Source of the DNA: Pseudomonas sp. R76 | Lineage (GTDB): Bacteria > Pseudomonadota > Gammaproteobacteria > Pseudomonadales > Pseudomonadaceae | DNA: 64,000 nucleotides | Direction of reading: 5' to 3' | Assembly (NCBI RefSeq): GCF_009834565.1 | Contig: NZ_CP019428.1 | Span: 2,046,001-2,110,000, forward strand | The notes under the pieces: generated by a model | What the model was told of the DNA's origin: nothing | Databases searched by the model: none | The model's input: the letters and a program-made list of their open reading frames with translations, nothing else | Translations under genes and position numbers: made by a program | In this document: piece by piece, positions 37,703-46,946 of the stretch | How the letters are laid out: each line of letters begins with the position of its first letter | How positions within the stretch are numbered: the stretch's first letter is position 1

Positions 37703-38796
37703 TGTCTGAGCAAGAACTCAAGGCTCTGCGCGTACGCATTGACAGTCTGGACGAGAAAGTCCTAGAGCTGATCAGTGAGCGCGCGCGGTGCGCCCAGGAA
37801 GTGGCACGGGTGAAAATGGCGTCCCTGGCGGAAGGCGAAGTGCCGGTGTTCTACCGGCCCGAGCGCGAAGCCCAGGTGCTCAAGCGCGTCATGGAACGTA
37901 ACAAGGGCCCGTTGGGCAACGAAGAGATGGCGCGGTTGTTCCGTGAAATCATGTCGTCGTGCCTGGCCCTTGAGCAGCCGTTGAAAGTCGCGTACCTCGG
38001 CCCTGAAGGCACCTTCACCCAGGCGGCGGCCATGAAGCACTTCGGCCACGCGGTGATCAGCAAGCCGATGGCGGCGATCGACGAAGTGTTCCGTGAAGTG
38101 GCGGCCGGTGCGGTGAACTTTGGCGTGGTGCCGGTGGAAAACTCCACCGAAGGCGCGGTCAACCACACGCTGGACAGCTTCCTTGAGCACGACATGGTGA
38201 TCTGCGGCGAAGTCGAGCTGCGCATCCACCACCACCTGCTGGTGGGTGAGAACACCAAGACCGACAGCATCAGCCGTATCTACTCCCACGCCCAGTCCTT
38301 GGCCCAGTGTCGCAAGTGGCTGGATGCGCATTACCCGAATGTCGAGCGCGTGGCGGTCTCCAGTAACGCTGAGGCGGCCAAGCGGGTCAAGGGTGAGTGG
38401 AACTCGGCGGCGATTGCCGGTGATATGGCCGCGGGCCTCTACGGCCTGACGCGCCTGGCCGAAAAAATCGAGGACCGCCCGGATAACTCCACGCGCTTCT
38501 TGATGATCGGCAGCCAGGAAGTGCCGCCGACCGGCGACGACAAGACCTCGATTATTGTCTCCATGAGCAACAAGCCCGGCGCGTTGCATGAGCTGCTGGT
38601 GCCGTTCCACGACAACGGGATTGACCTGACGCGAATCGAAACTCGCCCTTCGCGCAGCGGTAAATGGACGTATGTGTTCTTTATCGACTTCATCGGCCAC
38701 CACCGCGACCCGCTGGTTAAAGGTGTGCTGGAGAAAATCAGTCAGGAAGCCGTAGCACTCAAGGTGCTGGGCTCTTACCCGAAAGCGGTTTTGTGA
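37702..38796 (+). CDS. pheA: Chorismate mutase/prephenate dehydratase (P-protein)
   Basis: A 364-residue bifunctional enzyme of phenylalanine synthesis. The N-terminal chorismate mutase domain (residues about 1-95, 'LKALRVRIDSLDEKVLELISERA') turns chorismate into prephenate. The dehydratase domain ('AYLGPEGTFTQAAAMKHFG' to 'NSTRFLMIG', with the catalytic Thr-Arg-Phe) makes phenylpyruvate. The C-terminal ACT domain ('TSIIVSMSNKPGALHELLVPFHDNGIDLTRIETRPS') should give feedback inhibition by phenylalanine. It is coupled to serC before it and sits nine bases before hisC. Confidence 0.97.
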   Translation: MSEQELKALRVRIDSLDEKVLELISERARCAQEVARVKMASLAEGEVPVFYRPEREAQVLKRVMERNKGPLGNEEMARLFREIMSSCLALEQPLKVAYLGPEGTFTQAAAMKHFGHAVISKPMAAIDEVFREVAAGAVNFGVVPVENSTEGAVNHTLDSFLEHDMVICGEVELRIHHHLLVGENTKTDSISRIYSHAQSLAQCRKWLDAHYPNVERVAVSSNAEAAKRVKGEWNSAAIAGDMAAGLYGLTRLAEKIEDRPDNSTRFLMIGSQEVPPTGDDKTSIIVSMSNKPGALHELLVPFHDNGIDLTRIETRPSRSGKWTYVFFIDFIGHHRDPLVKGVLEKISQEAVALKVLGSYPKAVL

Positions 38797-38805
38797 GGCT
38801 TTAAC

Positions 38806-39918
38806 ATGAGTGGCAACTTCCTCGCCCTGGCTCAGCCGGGCGTGCAACAACTGTCGCCTTACGTACCAGGCAAGCCTGTGGATGAGCTGGCGCGTGAGTT
38901 GAACCTGGACCCGTCGAAGATCGTCAAGCTGGCCAGTAATGAAAACCCGCTGGGGCCAAGCCCGAAGGTACTGGCGGCGATTCGTGAAGAGTTGGCCGAG
39001 CTGACGCGCTATCCGGACGGCAACGGTTTTGCCCTCAAATCCCTGCTGGCGGAAAACTGCCGGGTCGAGCTGAACCAGGTGACCCTGGGTAACGGTTCCA
39101 ACGACATTCTTGAACTGGTCGGCCGCGCGTATCTGGCGCCAGGGCTGAATGCAGTGTTCAGCGAGCACGCATTCGCGGTCTATCCGATTGTTACCCAGGC
39201 TGTCGGTGCCGATGCGCGCGTGATTCCCGCCAAGGATTGGGGGCACGACCTGCCGGCCATGTTGGCCGCCATCGACGCCCAGACCCGCGTGGTGTTTATC
39301 GCCAACCCGAACAACCCGACCGGCACCTGGTTCGATGCGCAAGCGTTGAACGACTTCCTGCAAGACGTGCCGGAGCACGTGTTGGTGGTGCTGGACGAGG
39401 CCTATATCGAGTACGCCGAAGGCAGCGACCTGCCGGATGGCCTGGACCTCCTGGCGGCTTACCCGAACCTGCTGGTGTCGCGCACCTTCTCCAAGGCCTA
39501 TGGCCTTGCCTCACTGCGGGTTGGCTACGGCCTGTCCACGGCGGTGGTCGCCGACGTGCTGAACCGCGTGCGCCAGCCGTTCAACGTCAACAGCCTTGCC
39601 CTGGCGGCGGCGTGTGCTGCGGTGAAAGATGCCGAGTACCTGGAAGAAGGGCGACGCATCAACGAAAGCGGCATGCTGCAACTGCAGGAAGGCTTCCGTG
39701 AGTTGGGCCTGGGCTGGATTCCGTCCAAAGGCAATTTCATTTGCGTCGATCTCGCTCAAGTGGCCGCCCCGGTGTTCCAGGGCCTGCTGCGCGAAGGCGT
39801 AATTGTGCGTCCGGTCGCCAACTACGGCATGCCGAACCACCTGCGTATCACGATTGGTTTGCCGGCGGAAAACAGCCGCTTACTGGAGGCGTTGGCCAAG
39901 GTTCTGGCTCGTGGTTGA
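38806..39918 (+). CDS. hisC: Histidinol-phosphate/aromatic aminotransferase
   Basis: A 370-residue class-II PLP aminotransferase. 'KLASNENPLGPSPKVLAAI' (residues 41-59), 'FIANPNNPTGTW' and the PLP lysine Lys230 in 'SRTFSKAYGLASLRVGYG' identify the HisC family. In Pseudomonas this copy sits among aromatic genes (often called hisC2) and may mainly serve phenylalanine and tyrosine synthesis from phenylpyruvate and prephenate rather than histidine. The placement between pheA and tyrA supports that; it is an inference. Confidence 0.93.
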   Translation: MSGNFLALAQPGVQQLSPYVPGKPVDELARELNLDPSKIVKLASNENPLGPSPKVLAAIREELAELTRYPDGNGFALKSLLAENCRVELNQVTLGNGSNDILELVGRAYLAPGLNAVFSEHAFAVYPIVTQAVGADARVIPAKDWGHDLPAMLAAIDAQTRVVFIANPNNPTGTWFDAQALNDFLQDVPEHVLVVLDEAYIEYAEGSDLPDGLDLLAAYPNLLVSRTFSKAYGLASLRVGYGLSTAVVADVLNRVRQPFNVNSLALAAACAAVKDAEYLEEGRRINESGMLQLQEGFRELGLGWIPSKGNFICVDLAQVAAPVFQGLLREGVIVRPVANYGMPNHLRITIGLPAENSRLLEALAKVLARG

Positions 39919-39946
39919 TGTCACTGCATTGCAACCTGCTGTGCCT

Positions 39947-42157
39947 ATGATCGGTCGCCTGGTGGTGGTCGGTCTGGGGTTGATCGGCGGCTCTTTCGCC
40001 AAAGGCCTGCGTGAAAGCGGGCTGTGTGGCGAAGTGGTCGGTGTGGACCTGGACCCGCAATCGCGCAAGTTGGCGGTTGAATTGGGCGTGGTGGATCGCT
40101 GTGAAGCAGACCTGGCGCTCGCGTGCCAGGGCGCGGATGTGATTCAGCTCGCGGTGCCGATTCTGGCGATGGAGAAATTGCTGGGCTTGTTGGCGGGCAT
40201 GGACCTGGGGCAGGCGATCCTGACGGATGTCGGCAGTGCCAAGGGCAATGTGGTGCGCGCGGCGCAAGTGGCGTTTGGCGGCATGCCGGCGCGCTTTGTG
40301 CCGGGGCATCCGATTGCCGGTTCCGAGCAGAGTGGGGTGGAGGCGTCCAATGCGCAGCTGTTCCGCCGCCACAAGGTGATTCTGACGCCGCTTGAGCAGA
40401 CCGATCCGGCCGCCTTGGCGGTTGTGGATCGCCTGTGGCGCGAGTTGGGCGCCGATGTCGAGCATATGCAGGTTGAGCGTCACGACGAAGTGCTGGCGGC
40501 AACCAGCCATTTGCCGCATCTGCTGGCGTTTGGTTTGGTGGACTCGCTGGCCAAGCGTAACGAAAATCTCGATATTTTCCGCTACGCCGCCGGTGGCTTC
40601 CGCGATTTCACGCGCATTGCCGGCAGTGATCCGGTGATGTGGCACGACATCTTCCTCGCCAATCGCGAGGCGGTGTTGCGCACCCTGGACACTTTCCGCA
40701 GTGACCTTGACGCCTTGCGCGATGCGGTCGATGCCGGAGATGGCCATCAATTATTGGGCGTGTTCACCCGTGCGCGGGTGGCGCGCGAGCATTTCAGCAA
40801 GATCCTGGCGCGCCGGGCCTACATGGAAACCGCTGTGAACGCCGATGAGCAGACCTTTATCGCCAACCCCGGTGGCCGCTTGAGCGGGCAGATTCGGGTG
40901 CCTGGCGACAAGTCGATCTCCCATCGTTCGATCATGTTGGGTTCGTTGGCCGAGGGCGTGACCGAGGTTGAAGGTTTTCTTGAGGGCGAAGATGCCCTGG
41001 CGACCTTGCAGGCGTTTCGCGACATGGGGGTGGTGATTGAAGGGCCGCACCATGGGCGTGTCACCATTCATGGCGTGGGCTTGCATGGCCTGAAGCCCGC
41101 GCCAGGCCCGATCTATCTGGGTAATTCCGGTACGTCGATGCGCCTGTTGTCCGGCTTGCTGGCGGCGCAGCGCTTCGACAGCGTGTTGACTGGCGATGCT
41201 TCGCTGTCCAAGCGCCCGATGAGTCGCGTGGCCAAGCCGCTGCGGGAAATGGGGGCTGTGATCGAAACCGGGCCGGAAGGGCGTCCGCCGTTGACCATTC
41301 GCGGTGGCCAGGCGTTGAAGGGGCTGACCTATGCACTGCCGATGGCGAGCGCCCAGGTCAAATCCTGCCTGTTGCTGGCGGGTTTGTATGCCGAGGGTAA
41401 AACCTCGGTGACCGAGCCTGCGCCAACCCGTGACCACACCGAGCGCATGCTGCGCGGCTTCGGGTACCCGGTGCAAGTGCAGGGCGCTACGGCGTCGGTC
41501 GAGTCGGGCCATGCATTGACCGCTACGCATATTGAAGTGCCGGGGGATATTTCTTCTTCGGCGTTTTTTCTGGTGGCAGCGTCGATTGCCGAGGGCTCCG
41601 AGTTGCTGCTGGAGCATGTCGGCATCAACCCGACACGTACTGGGGTGATCGATATCCTGCGGCTGATGGGCGCGGATATCACCCTGGAAAACCTGCGTGA
41701 AGTCGGTGGTGAGCCGGTTGCGGATCTGCGCGTGCGGGCTGCAGCGCTGAAGGGTATCGAGATTCCTGAAGCGTTGGTGCCGTTGGCTATCGATGAGTTC
41801 CCGGTGCTGTTCGTCGCGGCGGCGTGTGCGCAAGGGCGCACGGTATTGCGCGGCGCTGAAGAGCTGCGCGTGAAGGAGTCCGACCGTATCCAGGTCATGG
41901 CCGACGGTCTGCTGGCCCTGGGTGTGAAGTGTGAACCGACACCTGATGGGATTATCATTGACGGTGGCCTGATGGGTGGCGGTGAAGTGCATGCCCATGG
42001 CGATCACCGGATTGCCATGGCGTTCAGCGTGGCCTCCCTGCGTGCGGCGGCGCCGATTCGTATCCGTGACTGCGCCAATGTTGCTACATCTTTTCCGAAT
42101 TTTCTTACACTGTGTGCCCAAGTCGGCATCCGTGTTGCCCAAGAGGCTCAATTGTGA
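39947..42157 (+). CDS. Fused prephenate dehydrogenase and EPSP synthase (TyrA-AroA)
   Basis: A 736-residue fusion. Residues 1 to about 295 are prephenate/arogenate dehydrogenase, with the NAD-binding '[19 protein letters not shown]' at the start and '[15 protein letters not shown]'. From about residue 305 the protein is 5-enolpyruvylshikimate-3-phosphate synthase: '[21 protein letters not shown]' near 316, '[17 protein letters not shown]', 'DASLSKRPM' and '[10 protein letters not shown]'. The fusion is normal in Pseudomonas. The ATG at 39947 lacks a clear RBS; a GTG at 39911, eight bases inside hisC with AAGG upstream, would add 12 residues. Its TGA overlaps the cmk GTG by four bases. Confidence 0.95.
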   Translation: MIGRLVVVGLGLIGGSFAKGLRESGLCGEVVGVDLDPQSRKLAVELGVVDRCEADLALACQGADVIQLAVPILAMEKLLGLLAGMDLGQAILTDVGSAKGNVVRAAQVAFGGMPARFVPGHPIAGSEQSGVEASNAQLFRRHKVILTPLEQTDPAALAVVDRLWRELGADVEHMQVERHDEVLAATSHLPHLLAFGLVDSLAKRNENLDIFRYAAGGFRDFTRIAGSDPVMWHDIFLANREAVLRTLDTFRSDLDALRDAVDAGDGHQLLGVFTRARVAREHFSKILARRAYMETAVNADEQTFIANPGGRLSGQIRVPGDKSISHRSIMLGSLAEGVTEVEGFLEGEDALATLQAFRDMGVVIEGPHHGRVTIHGVGLHGLKPAPGPIYLGNSGTSMRLLSGLLAAQRFDSVLTGDASLSKRPMSRVAKPLREMGAVIETGPEGRPPLTIRGGQALKGLTYALPMASAQVKSCLLLAGLYAEGKTSVTEPAPTRDHTERMLRGFGYPVQVQGATASVESGHALTATHIEVPGDISSSAFFLVAASIAEGSELLLEHVGINPTRTGVIDILRLMGADITLENLREVGGEPVADLRVRAAALKGIEIPEALVPLAIDEFPVLFVAAACAQGRTVLRGAEELRVKESDRIQVMADGLLALGVKCEPTPDGIIIDGGLMGGGEVHAHGDHRIAMAFSVASLRAAAPIRIRDCANVATSFPNFLTLCAQVGIRVAQEAQL

Positions 42158-42843
42158 ATATCAAAGCACCGGTGATTACCATCGACGGGCCAAGCGGCTC
42201 GGGCAAAGGCACGATTGCCGGCATCCTGGCCAAGCGCCTGGGCTGGTGCCTGCTGGATTCCGGCGCGCTGTACCGCTTGCTGGCATTTGCCGCACGCAAC
42301 CATGGCGTCGACCTGACCAACGAAGAATCCTTGAAGCTGTTGGCGGCGCACCTTGATGTGCAGTTCGTCGGCGCGACGGAAGGTCATCCACAGCGCATTA
42401 TCCTTGAAGGGGACGATGTGACGGATGATCTGCGTAATGAGCAAGTCGGCTCGTGGGCTTCCCAGGTTGCCGCGCTGCCGGCCGTGCGCGACGCTTTGCT
42501 GCAGCGTCAGCGGGCATTTCAGGAGCCGCCGGGTTTGGTGGCCGACGGTCGTGATATGGGCACCGTGGTGTTTCCGGAGGCCCCATTGAAGATTTTCCTG
42601 ACCGCCAGCGCCGAGGAGCGGGCTCGCCGCCGCTACTTGCAGTTGAAGGGCAAAGTCGATGGTGTTAGTCTGTCCAGTCTGCTAGATGAGATCCGTGCAC
42701 GCGATGAGCGTGATACCCAGCGTGCGGTAGCCCCGCTTAAGCCGGCGGCTGACGCCATACAGCTGGATTCCACGGAGTTGTCCATCGAGCAGGTGCTGGA
42801 ACGCATCTTGAGTGAAATCGCCATTCGCGATATTGCCGGGTGA
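42154..42843 (+). CDS. cmk: Cytidylate kinase
   Basis: A 229-residue kinase that phosphorylates CMP and dCMP. The P-loop is [10 protein letters not shown] (residues 11-20), followed by '[15 protein letters not shown]', '[15 protein letters not shown]' and '[17 protein letters not shown]', all typical of Cmk. It starts with GTG in a four-base overlap with the tyrA-aroA stop. The order aroA-cmk-rpsA is also found in E. coli, so the block is old and conserved. Confidence 0.97.
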   Translation: MNIKAPVITIDGPSGSGKGTIAGILAKRLGWCLLDSGALYRLLAFAARNHGVDLTNEESLKLLAAHLDVQFVGATEGHPQRIILEGDDVTDDLRNEQVGSWASQVAALPAVRDALLQRQRAFQEPPGLVADGRDMGTVVFPEAPLKIFLTASAEERARRRYLQLKGKVDGVSLSSLLDEIRARDERDTQRAVAPLKPAADAIQLDSTELSIEQVLERILSEIAIRDIAG

Positions 42844-42903
42844 CCAAGAAGGCTGCAGGGGACCAGTCATAGTCCTGTGGTGCTTCTTTTAATTGAAACT
42901 GAC

Positions 42904-42944
42904 CCACACCGTCTGGGGTGTGGAGATGGGCGTATTCTTCGCCC
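42904..42944 (+). promoter_or_regulatory. Two-hairpin leader of rpsA, candidate S1 autoregulatory site
   Basis: Two adjacent hairpins: CCACACC/GGTGTGG (42904-42910 with 42917-42923) and GGGCG/CGCCC (42928-42932 with 42940-42944). They end 18 bases before the rpsA ATG, and the spacing sequence has only a short AGGA. E. coli S1 represses its own translation through a structured leader with a weak Shine-Dalgarno, and this layout fits such a site. Confidence 0.55.
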
Positions 42945-42962
42945 TTATCAACAGGAATTAAA

Positions 42963-44657
42963 ATGAGCGAAAGCTTTGCGGAACTCTTTGAAGAAAGCCT
43001 AAAAACCCTGAACCTTCAGGCAGGCTCCATCATCACCGGTGTTATCGTTGATATCGATTACCAAGCTCGCTGGGTAACCGTTCACGCTGGTCTGAAGTCT
43101 GAAGCTCTGATCCCGCTGGAACAGTTCTACAACGATGCTGGTGACCTGACTATCAATGTCGGTGACGAAGTTCACGTTGCTCTGGACTCGGTTGAAGACG
43201 GTTTCGGTGAAACCAAGCTGTCCCGTGAAAAAGCCAAGCGCGCTGAATGCTGGATTGTTCTCGAAGCAGCCTTCGCAGCTGAAGAAGTGGTCAAGGGCGT
43301 TATCAACGGTAAGGTTAAAGGCGGCTTCACTGTCGACGTTAACGGCATCCGTGCGTTCCTGCCAGGTTCTTTGGTCGACGTTCGTCCAGTGCGCGACACC
43401 ACGCACCTGGAAGGCAAAGAACTCGAATTCAAGGTCATCAAGCTCGACCAGAAGCGCAACAACGTTGTCGTTTCCCGTCGCAGCGTCCTGGAAGCAGAGA
43501 ACTCCGCCGAGCGTGAAGCTCTGCTGGAATCCCTGCAGGAAGGCCAACAAGTCAAAGGTATCGTCAAGAACCTCACCGATTACGGCGCATTCGTCGATCT
43601 GGGTGGCGTCGATGGCCTGCTGCACATTACCGACATGGCTTGGAAGCGTATCAAGCATCCTTCCGAAATCGTCAACGTTGGCGACGAGATCGATGTCAAG
43701 GTTCTGAAGTACGATCGCGAGCGTAACCGTGTTTCCCTGGGCTTGAAGCAGCTGGGCGAAGATCCATGGGTTGCTATCAAAGCTCGTTACCCAGAAAGCA
43801 CTCGCGTCACCGCGCGTGTTACCAACCTGACCGACTACGGCTGCTTCGCTGAGCTGGAAGAAGGCGTTGAAGGCCTGGTACACGTTTCCGAAATGGACTG
43901 GACCAACAAAAACATCCACCCTTCGAAAGTCGTACAAGTCGGCGACGAAGTGGAAGTTATGGTTCTGGACATCGACGAAGAGCGTCGTCGTATCTCCCTG
44001 GGCATCAAGCAGTGCAAATCTAACCCATGGGAAGATTTCTCTGGCCAGTTCAACAAGGGCGATAAAATCTCCGGCACCATCAAGTCGATCACCGATTTCG
44101 GTATCTTCATTGGTCTGGACGGCGGCATCGACGGCCTGGTTCACCTGTCCGACATCTCCTGGAACGAAGTGGGCGAAGAAGCTGTTCGTCGTTTCAAGAA
44201 GGGCGACGAGCTGGACACCGTTATCCTGTCGGTTGACCCAGAGCGCGAGCGTATCTCCCTGGGTATCAAGCAACTGGAAAGCGACCCGTTCTCTGAATAC
44301 GTTCAGGACAACGACAAAGGCGCAATCGTTAAAGGCATCGTGAAAGAAGTTGACGCTAAAGGCGCCATCATCACTCTGGCCGACGATATCGAAGCGACTC
44401 TGAAAGCCTCCGAAATCAGCCGTGACCGCGTTGAAGACGCGCGCAACGTTCTGAAAGAAGGCCAGGAAGTAGAAGCCAAGATCATCAGCGTTGACCGCAA
44501 GAGCCGCGTAATCCAGCTCTCCATCAAGTCGAAAGACGATGCTGAAGAGAAAGAAGCAATCCAGAGCCTGCGCGACAAGCCAGCTACCTCTGAAATTGCT
44601 GCTGGTCCTACCACTCTGGGCGACCTGCTGCGTGCACAAATGGAAAAACAGAACTAA
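42963..44657 (+). CDS. rpsA: 30S ribosomal protein S1
   Basis: A 564-residue protein made of six S1 RNA-binding repeats. The first two, near the N-terminus, dock it on the ribosome; the later four bind mRNA. Repeats three to six show the pattern '[27 protein letters not shown]' and '[24 protein letters not shown]'. S1 is needed to start translation on structured or weak-Shine-Dalgarno mRNAs. Codon use is that of a highly expressed gene (frequent GTT, GCT, CGT). The ATG at 42963 starts [13 protein letters not shown]. It is followed by a strong terminator. Confidence 0.98.
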   Translation: MSESFAELFEESLKTLNLQAGSIITGVIVDIDYQARWVTVHAGLKSEALIPLEQFYNDAGDLTINVGDEVHVALDSVEDGFGETKLSREKAKRAECWIVLEAAFAAEEVVKGVINGKVKGGFTVDVNGIRAFLPGSLVDVRPVRDTTHLEGKELEFKVIKLDQKRNNVVVSRRSVLEAENSAEREALLESLQEGQQVKGIVKNLTDYGAFVDLGGVDGLLHITDMAWKRIKHPSEIVNVGDEIDVKVLKYDRERNRVSLGLKQLGEDPWVAIKARYPESTRVTARVTNLTDYGCFAELEEGVEGLVHVSEMDWTNKNIHPSKVVQVGDEVEVMVLDIDEERRRISLGIKQCKSNPWEDFSGQFNKGDKISGTIKSITDFGIFIGLDGGIDGLVHLSDISWNEVGEEAVRRFKKGDELDTVILSVDPERERISLGIKQLESDPFSEYVQDNDKGAIVKGIVKEVDAKGAIITLADDIEATLKASEISRDRVEDARNVLKEGQEVEAKIISVDRKSRVIQLSIKSKDDAEEKEAIQSLRDKPATSEIAAGPTTLGDLLRAQMEKQN

Positions 44658-44675
44658 GTTCTGTCAGACCATAGA

Positions 44676-44704
44676 AAAAGGGCGACTTCGGTCGCCCTTT
44701 TTTG
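44676..44704 (+). terminator. Intrinsic terminator of rpsA
   Basis: GGGCGAC-TTCG-GTCGCCC followed by six T. The UUCG tetraloop makes it very stable. It starts about 18 bases after the rpsA stop. Confidence 0.95.
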
Positions 44705-44818
44705 TGCCTGAAATTTGTTGAATCAACAACTTAGAACCAAGGCGTGCAGTCGGCTGTCAGAACTGACTATAGTTTTAATGCTGGCTATCCCCGTGTTGCT
44801 GCTTCAATAAGGATTTGA

Positions 44819-45100
44819 ATGAACAAGTTTATTGTCATCTTCTCAATCGTACTGCTTGCAGGGTGCTCCACCAGTGCCAAGACTCATGCCAGGCATGGCG
44901 TCAGCGGCATCGAGATTGACTGTTCGGGGCTTGGTTCCAATTGGGAGAAGTGCGAGAAGCGTGCTGCCCGTGAGTGCAAGATGCAGGGCTATAAGGTTGT
45001 AACGCGTTCCAGTGACGCTAAAGACGAAGAGGGCGACTACGTGTTTGGTTGGAACCCGGCAGGTGCAGTGACCCGCACGATGCTGGTGATCTGCAAATGA
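44819..45100 (+). CDS. Small lipoprotein
   Basis: A 93-residue predicted lipoprotein with a short signal and lipobox LLAGC (Cys16). The mature part has four further cysteines ('DCSGLGSNWEKCEKRAARECKMQGY' and the last-but-one residue), which could form disulfides. The segment from 'GIEIDCSGLGSNWEKC' resembles small Pseudomonas proteins found singly; no function is known. An AAGGA sequence lies shortly before the ATG. It sits between rpsA and ihfB and is less GC-rich than both. Confidence 0.75.
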   Translation: MNKFIVIFSIVLLAGCSTSAKTHARHGVSGIEIDCSGLGSNWEKCEKRAARECKMQGYKVVTRSSDAKDEEGDYVFGWNPAGAVTRTMLVICK

Positions 45101-45232
45101 AGAGGTAAGGTACTTTTTGAGGGCGTTAAACCAACCTGAAGATAAGTTAAAGCGTGGGCTGTTCAAATTCACCAAGTCATGCTAAAACCTTTGGAGCGCT
45201 TTTCCTAGCTGCTTGAAAAAGAAGGGAAAAAT

Positions 45233-45529
45233 ATGACGAAGTCGGAGTTGATCGAACGAATTGTCACCCATCAAGGGCTGCTTTCATCCAAGGATGTAGA
45301 GCTGGCTATCAAGACCATGCTCGAGCAAATGTCCCAATGCCTCGCCACGGGGGATCGAATCGAGATCCGTGGCTTTGGTAGTTTTTCCTTGCACTACCGC
45401 GCGCCGCGAGTGGGCCGTAACCCGAAAACCGGGCAGTCCGTCAGCCTTGACGGTAAGTTTGTGCCGCATTTCAAACCGGGCAAGGAATTGCGCGATCGAG
45501 TGAACGAAGACGAGGAAGAGGGCGTCTGA
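45233..45529 (+). CDS. ihfB: Integration host factor subunit beta
   Basis: A 98-residue HU/IHF-family DNA-bending protein. '[67 protein letters not shown]' is the IHF-beta pattern; the arm '[12 protein letters not shown]' inserts its proline in the minor groove. With IhfA it bends DNA at specific sites in recombination and sigma-54 promoter activation. It lies between rpsA and the O-antigen cluster, as in P. aeruginosa. Confidence 0.97.
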   Translation: MTKSELIERIVTHQGLLSSKDVELAIKTMLEQMSQCLATGDRIEIRGFGSFSLHYRAPRVGRNPKTGQSVSLDGKFVPHFKPGKELRDRVNEDEEEGV

Positions 45530-45553
45530 GTGGTTTTAGGGTAGGAGTAAGTT

Positions 45554-45799
45554 ATGCGTGGGATTAAACGCGTTTTTCTGGTGTTGGCAGTGCTGGCTGT
45601 CGCACTGGTGGTTTTGGCCTTTGTGTTGGAAAACCAACAAGGCGTTTCTCTTTCGTTCTTGGGTTGGACCACCCTGCAACTGCCGGTGGCAGTGTATGTT
45701 GTGGCTGCGCTGATTGTCGGGTTGATGGTGGGGCCGCTGTTGTGCGTGCTGGTCAGCGCTACCCGTCGTCACAAGCGAGCGTCGATCGTGCGTGAGTAG
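45554..45799 (+). CDS. LapA-family (DUF1049) inner-membrane protein
   Basis: An 81-residue protein with two hydrophobic segments (residues about 7-25 and 42-65) joined by 'ENQQGVSLSFLGWTTLQLPV', the LapA/DUF1049 pattern. In E. coli LapA takes part with LapB in control of lipopolysaccharide synthesis. It lies 24 bases after ihfB and is probably co-transcribed. Its place next to an O-antigen cluster is suggestive, but the ihfB-lapA pairing is conserved in many genomes without it. Confidence 0.85.
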   Translation: MRGIKRVFLVLAVLAVALVVLAFVLENQQGVSLSFLGWTTLQLPVAVYVVAALIVGLMVGPLLCVLVSATRRHKRASIVRE

Positions 45800-46279
45800 C
45801 GTCCTCCTCGCTGCTGCTTGCGCTTATAAGGTGGGTTGGGGGCATAGGCTTCCAGCATCCTCTTAGTAACGTACGCGTTATTTGGGGGACCACTATGAAT
45901 GCGCCCCCCCTTCAGTCAATCGGGTCAGCCGATATCGCACATTTAGCCCTTTTCCCCAAAAAACAGAGAGCTCTGAAGGGCTAGCCTTGGGCGAGCGTTA
46001 TAAAATAGACGCTTCACGGTTCAAAGTGTGCCGGATATGGGGTAACATGCGGCCCGTTAATGACAACTGCCATCTTGCCTCTTCATTACATGATAGGTGT
46101 GCAGGCGTTGGGCGTTCATTTGCTAAAGCAAACACTATCGTTTCTGTATTTAACTCCGCAAATGTATGTGTCCCGGACAAGTGCCAGGGCCGAAACTAAT
46201 TAGATCCCGACTAAGCCTATTTCGCGGATCTTGCCTTTAAGTAACTATCGGGTTTAAGCCGACTATTCAAAAAATGTTA

Positions 46280-46307
46280 ACGGTGAGACCACCGTAAACG
46301 ACTTTTT
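46280..46307 (+). terminator. Possible terminator or attenuator upstream of the O-antigen cluster
   Basis: ACGGTG-AGAC-CACCGT (46280-46295), extendable by a few A-T pairs, followed after seven bases by TTTTT. It lies between lapA and the first cluster gene and could stop read-through from ihfB-lapA. The stem is short, so this is tentative. Confidence 0.35.
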
Positions 46308-46730
46308 GCAATTCGTCGTTGTATGTGCATGAGGGAATGTCTACCCGTCCCGAACCCTATGCGCGCGTCAGTTGAGGGGATTTACTAAACATTGAGCTGC
46401 GTCGGCCGATAATGAGGCTTGCGATGGCGCAGGGCAGGCTTTCCATGCCTGGGGTAAATGCCACAAAGTGTTGCGTGGTAACCCTGCGCAGTGGTGGCCA
46501 GCCGTTGGGATCCTTCGATTGATGCCCAGCCCTCTGACGCCTGGCGCGGGCGATATTCAATCAGCAAAGCTATGACGTGTGATGAGTGTCTATTGCGCAG
46601 GTTTGGCACGATTAGGGTTGTGTTGACCCCGTCGCAGGAGGGGGAAGGATAAGAATTGCTCTGAAATGATTCTCCTTGGTGTGTTGCGTTCAGAGCGCAA
46701 ACCAAGGGAAAATTTGTGTGATCAATTTTT

Positions 46731-46755
46731 ATGCTTTAGAGCGCGCATAAAGCAT
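46731..46755. promoter_or_regulatory. Perfect inverted repeat upstream of the O-antigen cluster
   Basis: ATGCTTTA and TAAAGCAT pair exactly around GAGCGCGCA. The repeat lies about 190 bases before the wecE start, within AT-rich sequence. It could be a regulator-binding site for the cluster promoter; no known consensus is recognised. Confidence 0.4.
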
Positions 46756-46946
46756 CGCATGTCATCGTCGGTGTTGGAGCGGTGGTTATTTTCCGGCGCA
46801 GTGTCGGCTTAGGGATGTACAGTGAGGGCGTTGGCAACTGTTACTAAAGGTACTGATGCTCGGGGTGCTTATACTGGAGCGCCTGCAAAACGAGTCAGAA
46901 CAGAAAGATTGATTACGGCTAGAAAAAGAATTTTAGGGTGAGCTTG

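Larger units (their letters stand above)
45800..46946. other. Long intergenic region upstream of the O-antigen cluster
   Basis: About 1.15 kb with no convincing gene. Two open frames of about 105 codons (45882-46199 on plus, 46385-46705 on minus) have neither family likeness nor good codon use. In P. aeruginosa the chain-length gene wzz lies at this point; no trace of it is readable. The stretch is AT-rich, contains two inverted repeats listed separately, and must hold the promoter of the eleven-gene cluster. I do not see a JUMPstart/ops element. Confidence 0.6.

Noticed and set aside
45882..46705. Open frames of about 105 codons (45882-46199 plus strand, 46385-46705 minus strand) before the O-antigen cluster
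   Set aside because: No ribosome-binding site, family likeness or good codon use; they do not resemble wzz.
45800..46946. JUMPstart/ops element before the O-antigen cluster
   Set aside because: No GGCGGTAG core with the conserved flanks was found in the gap.
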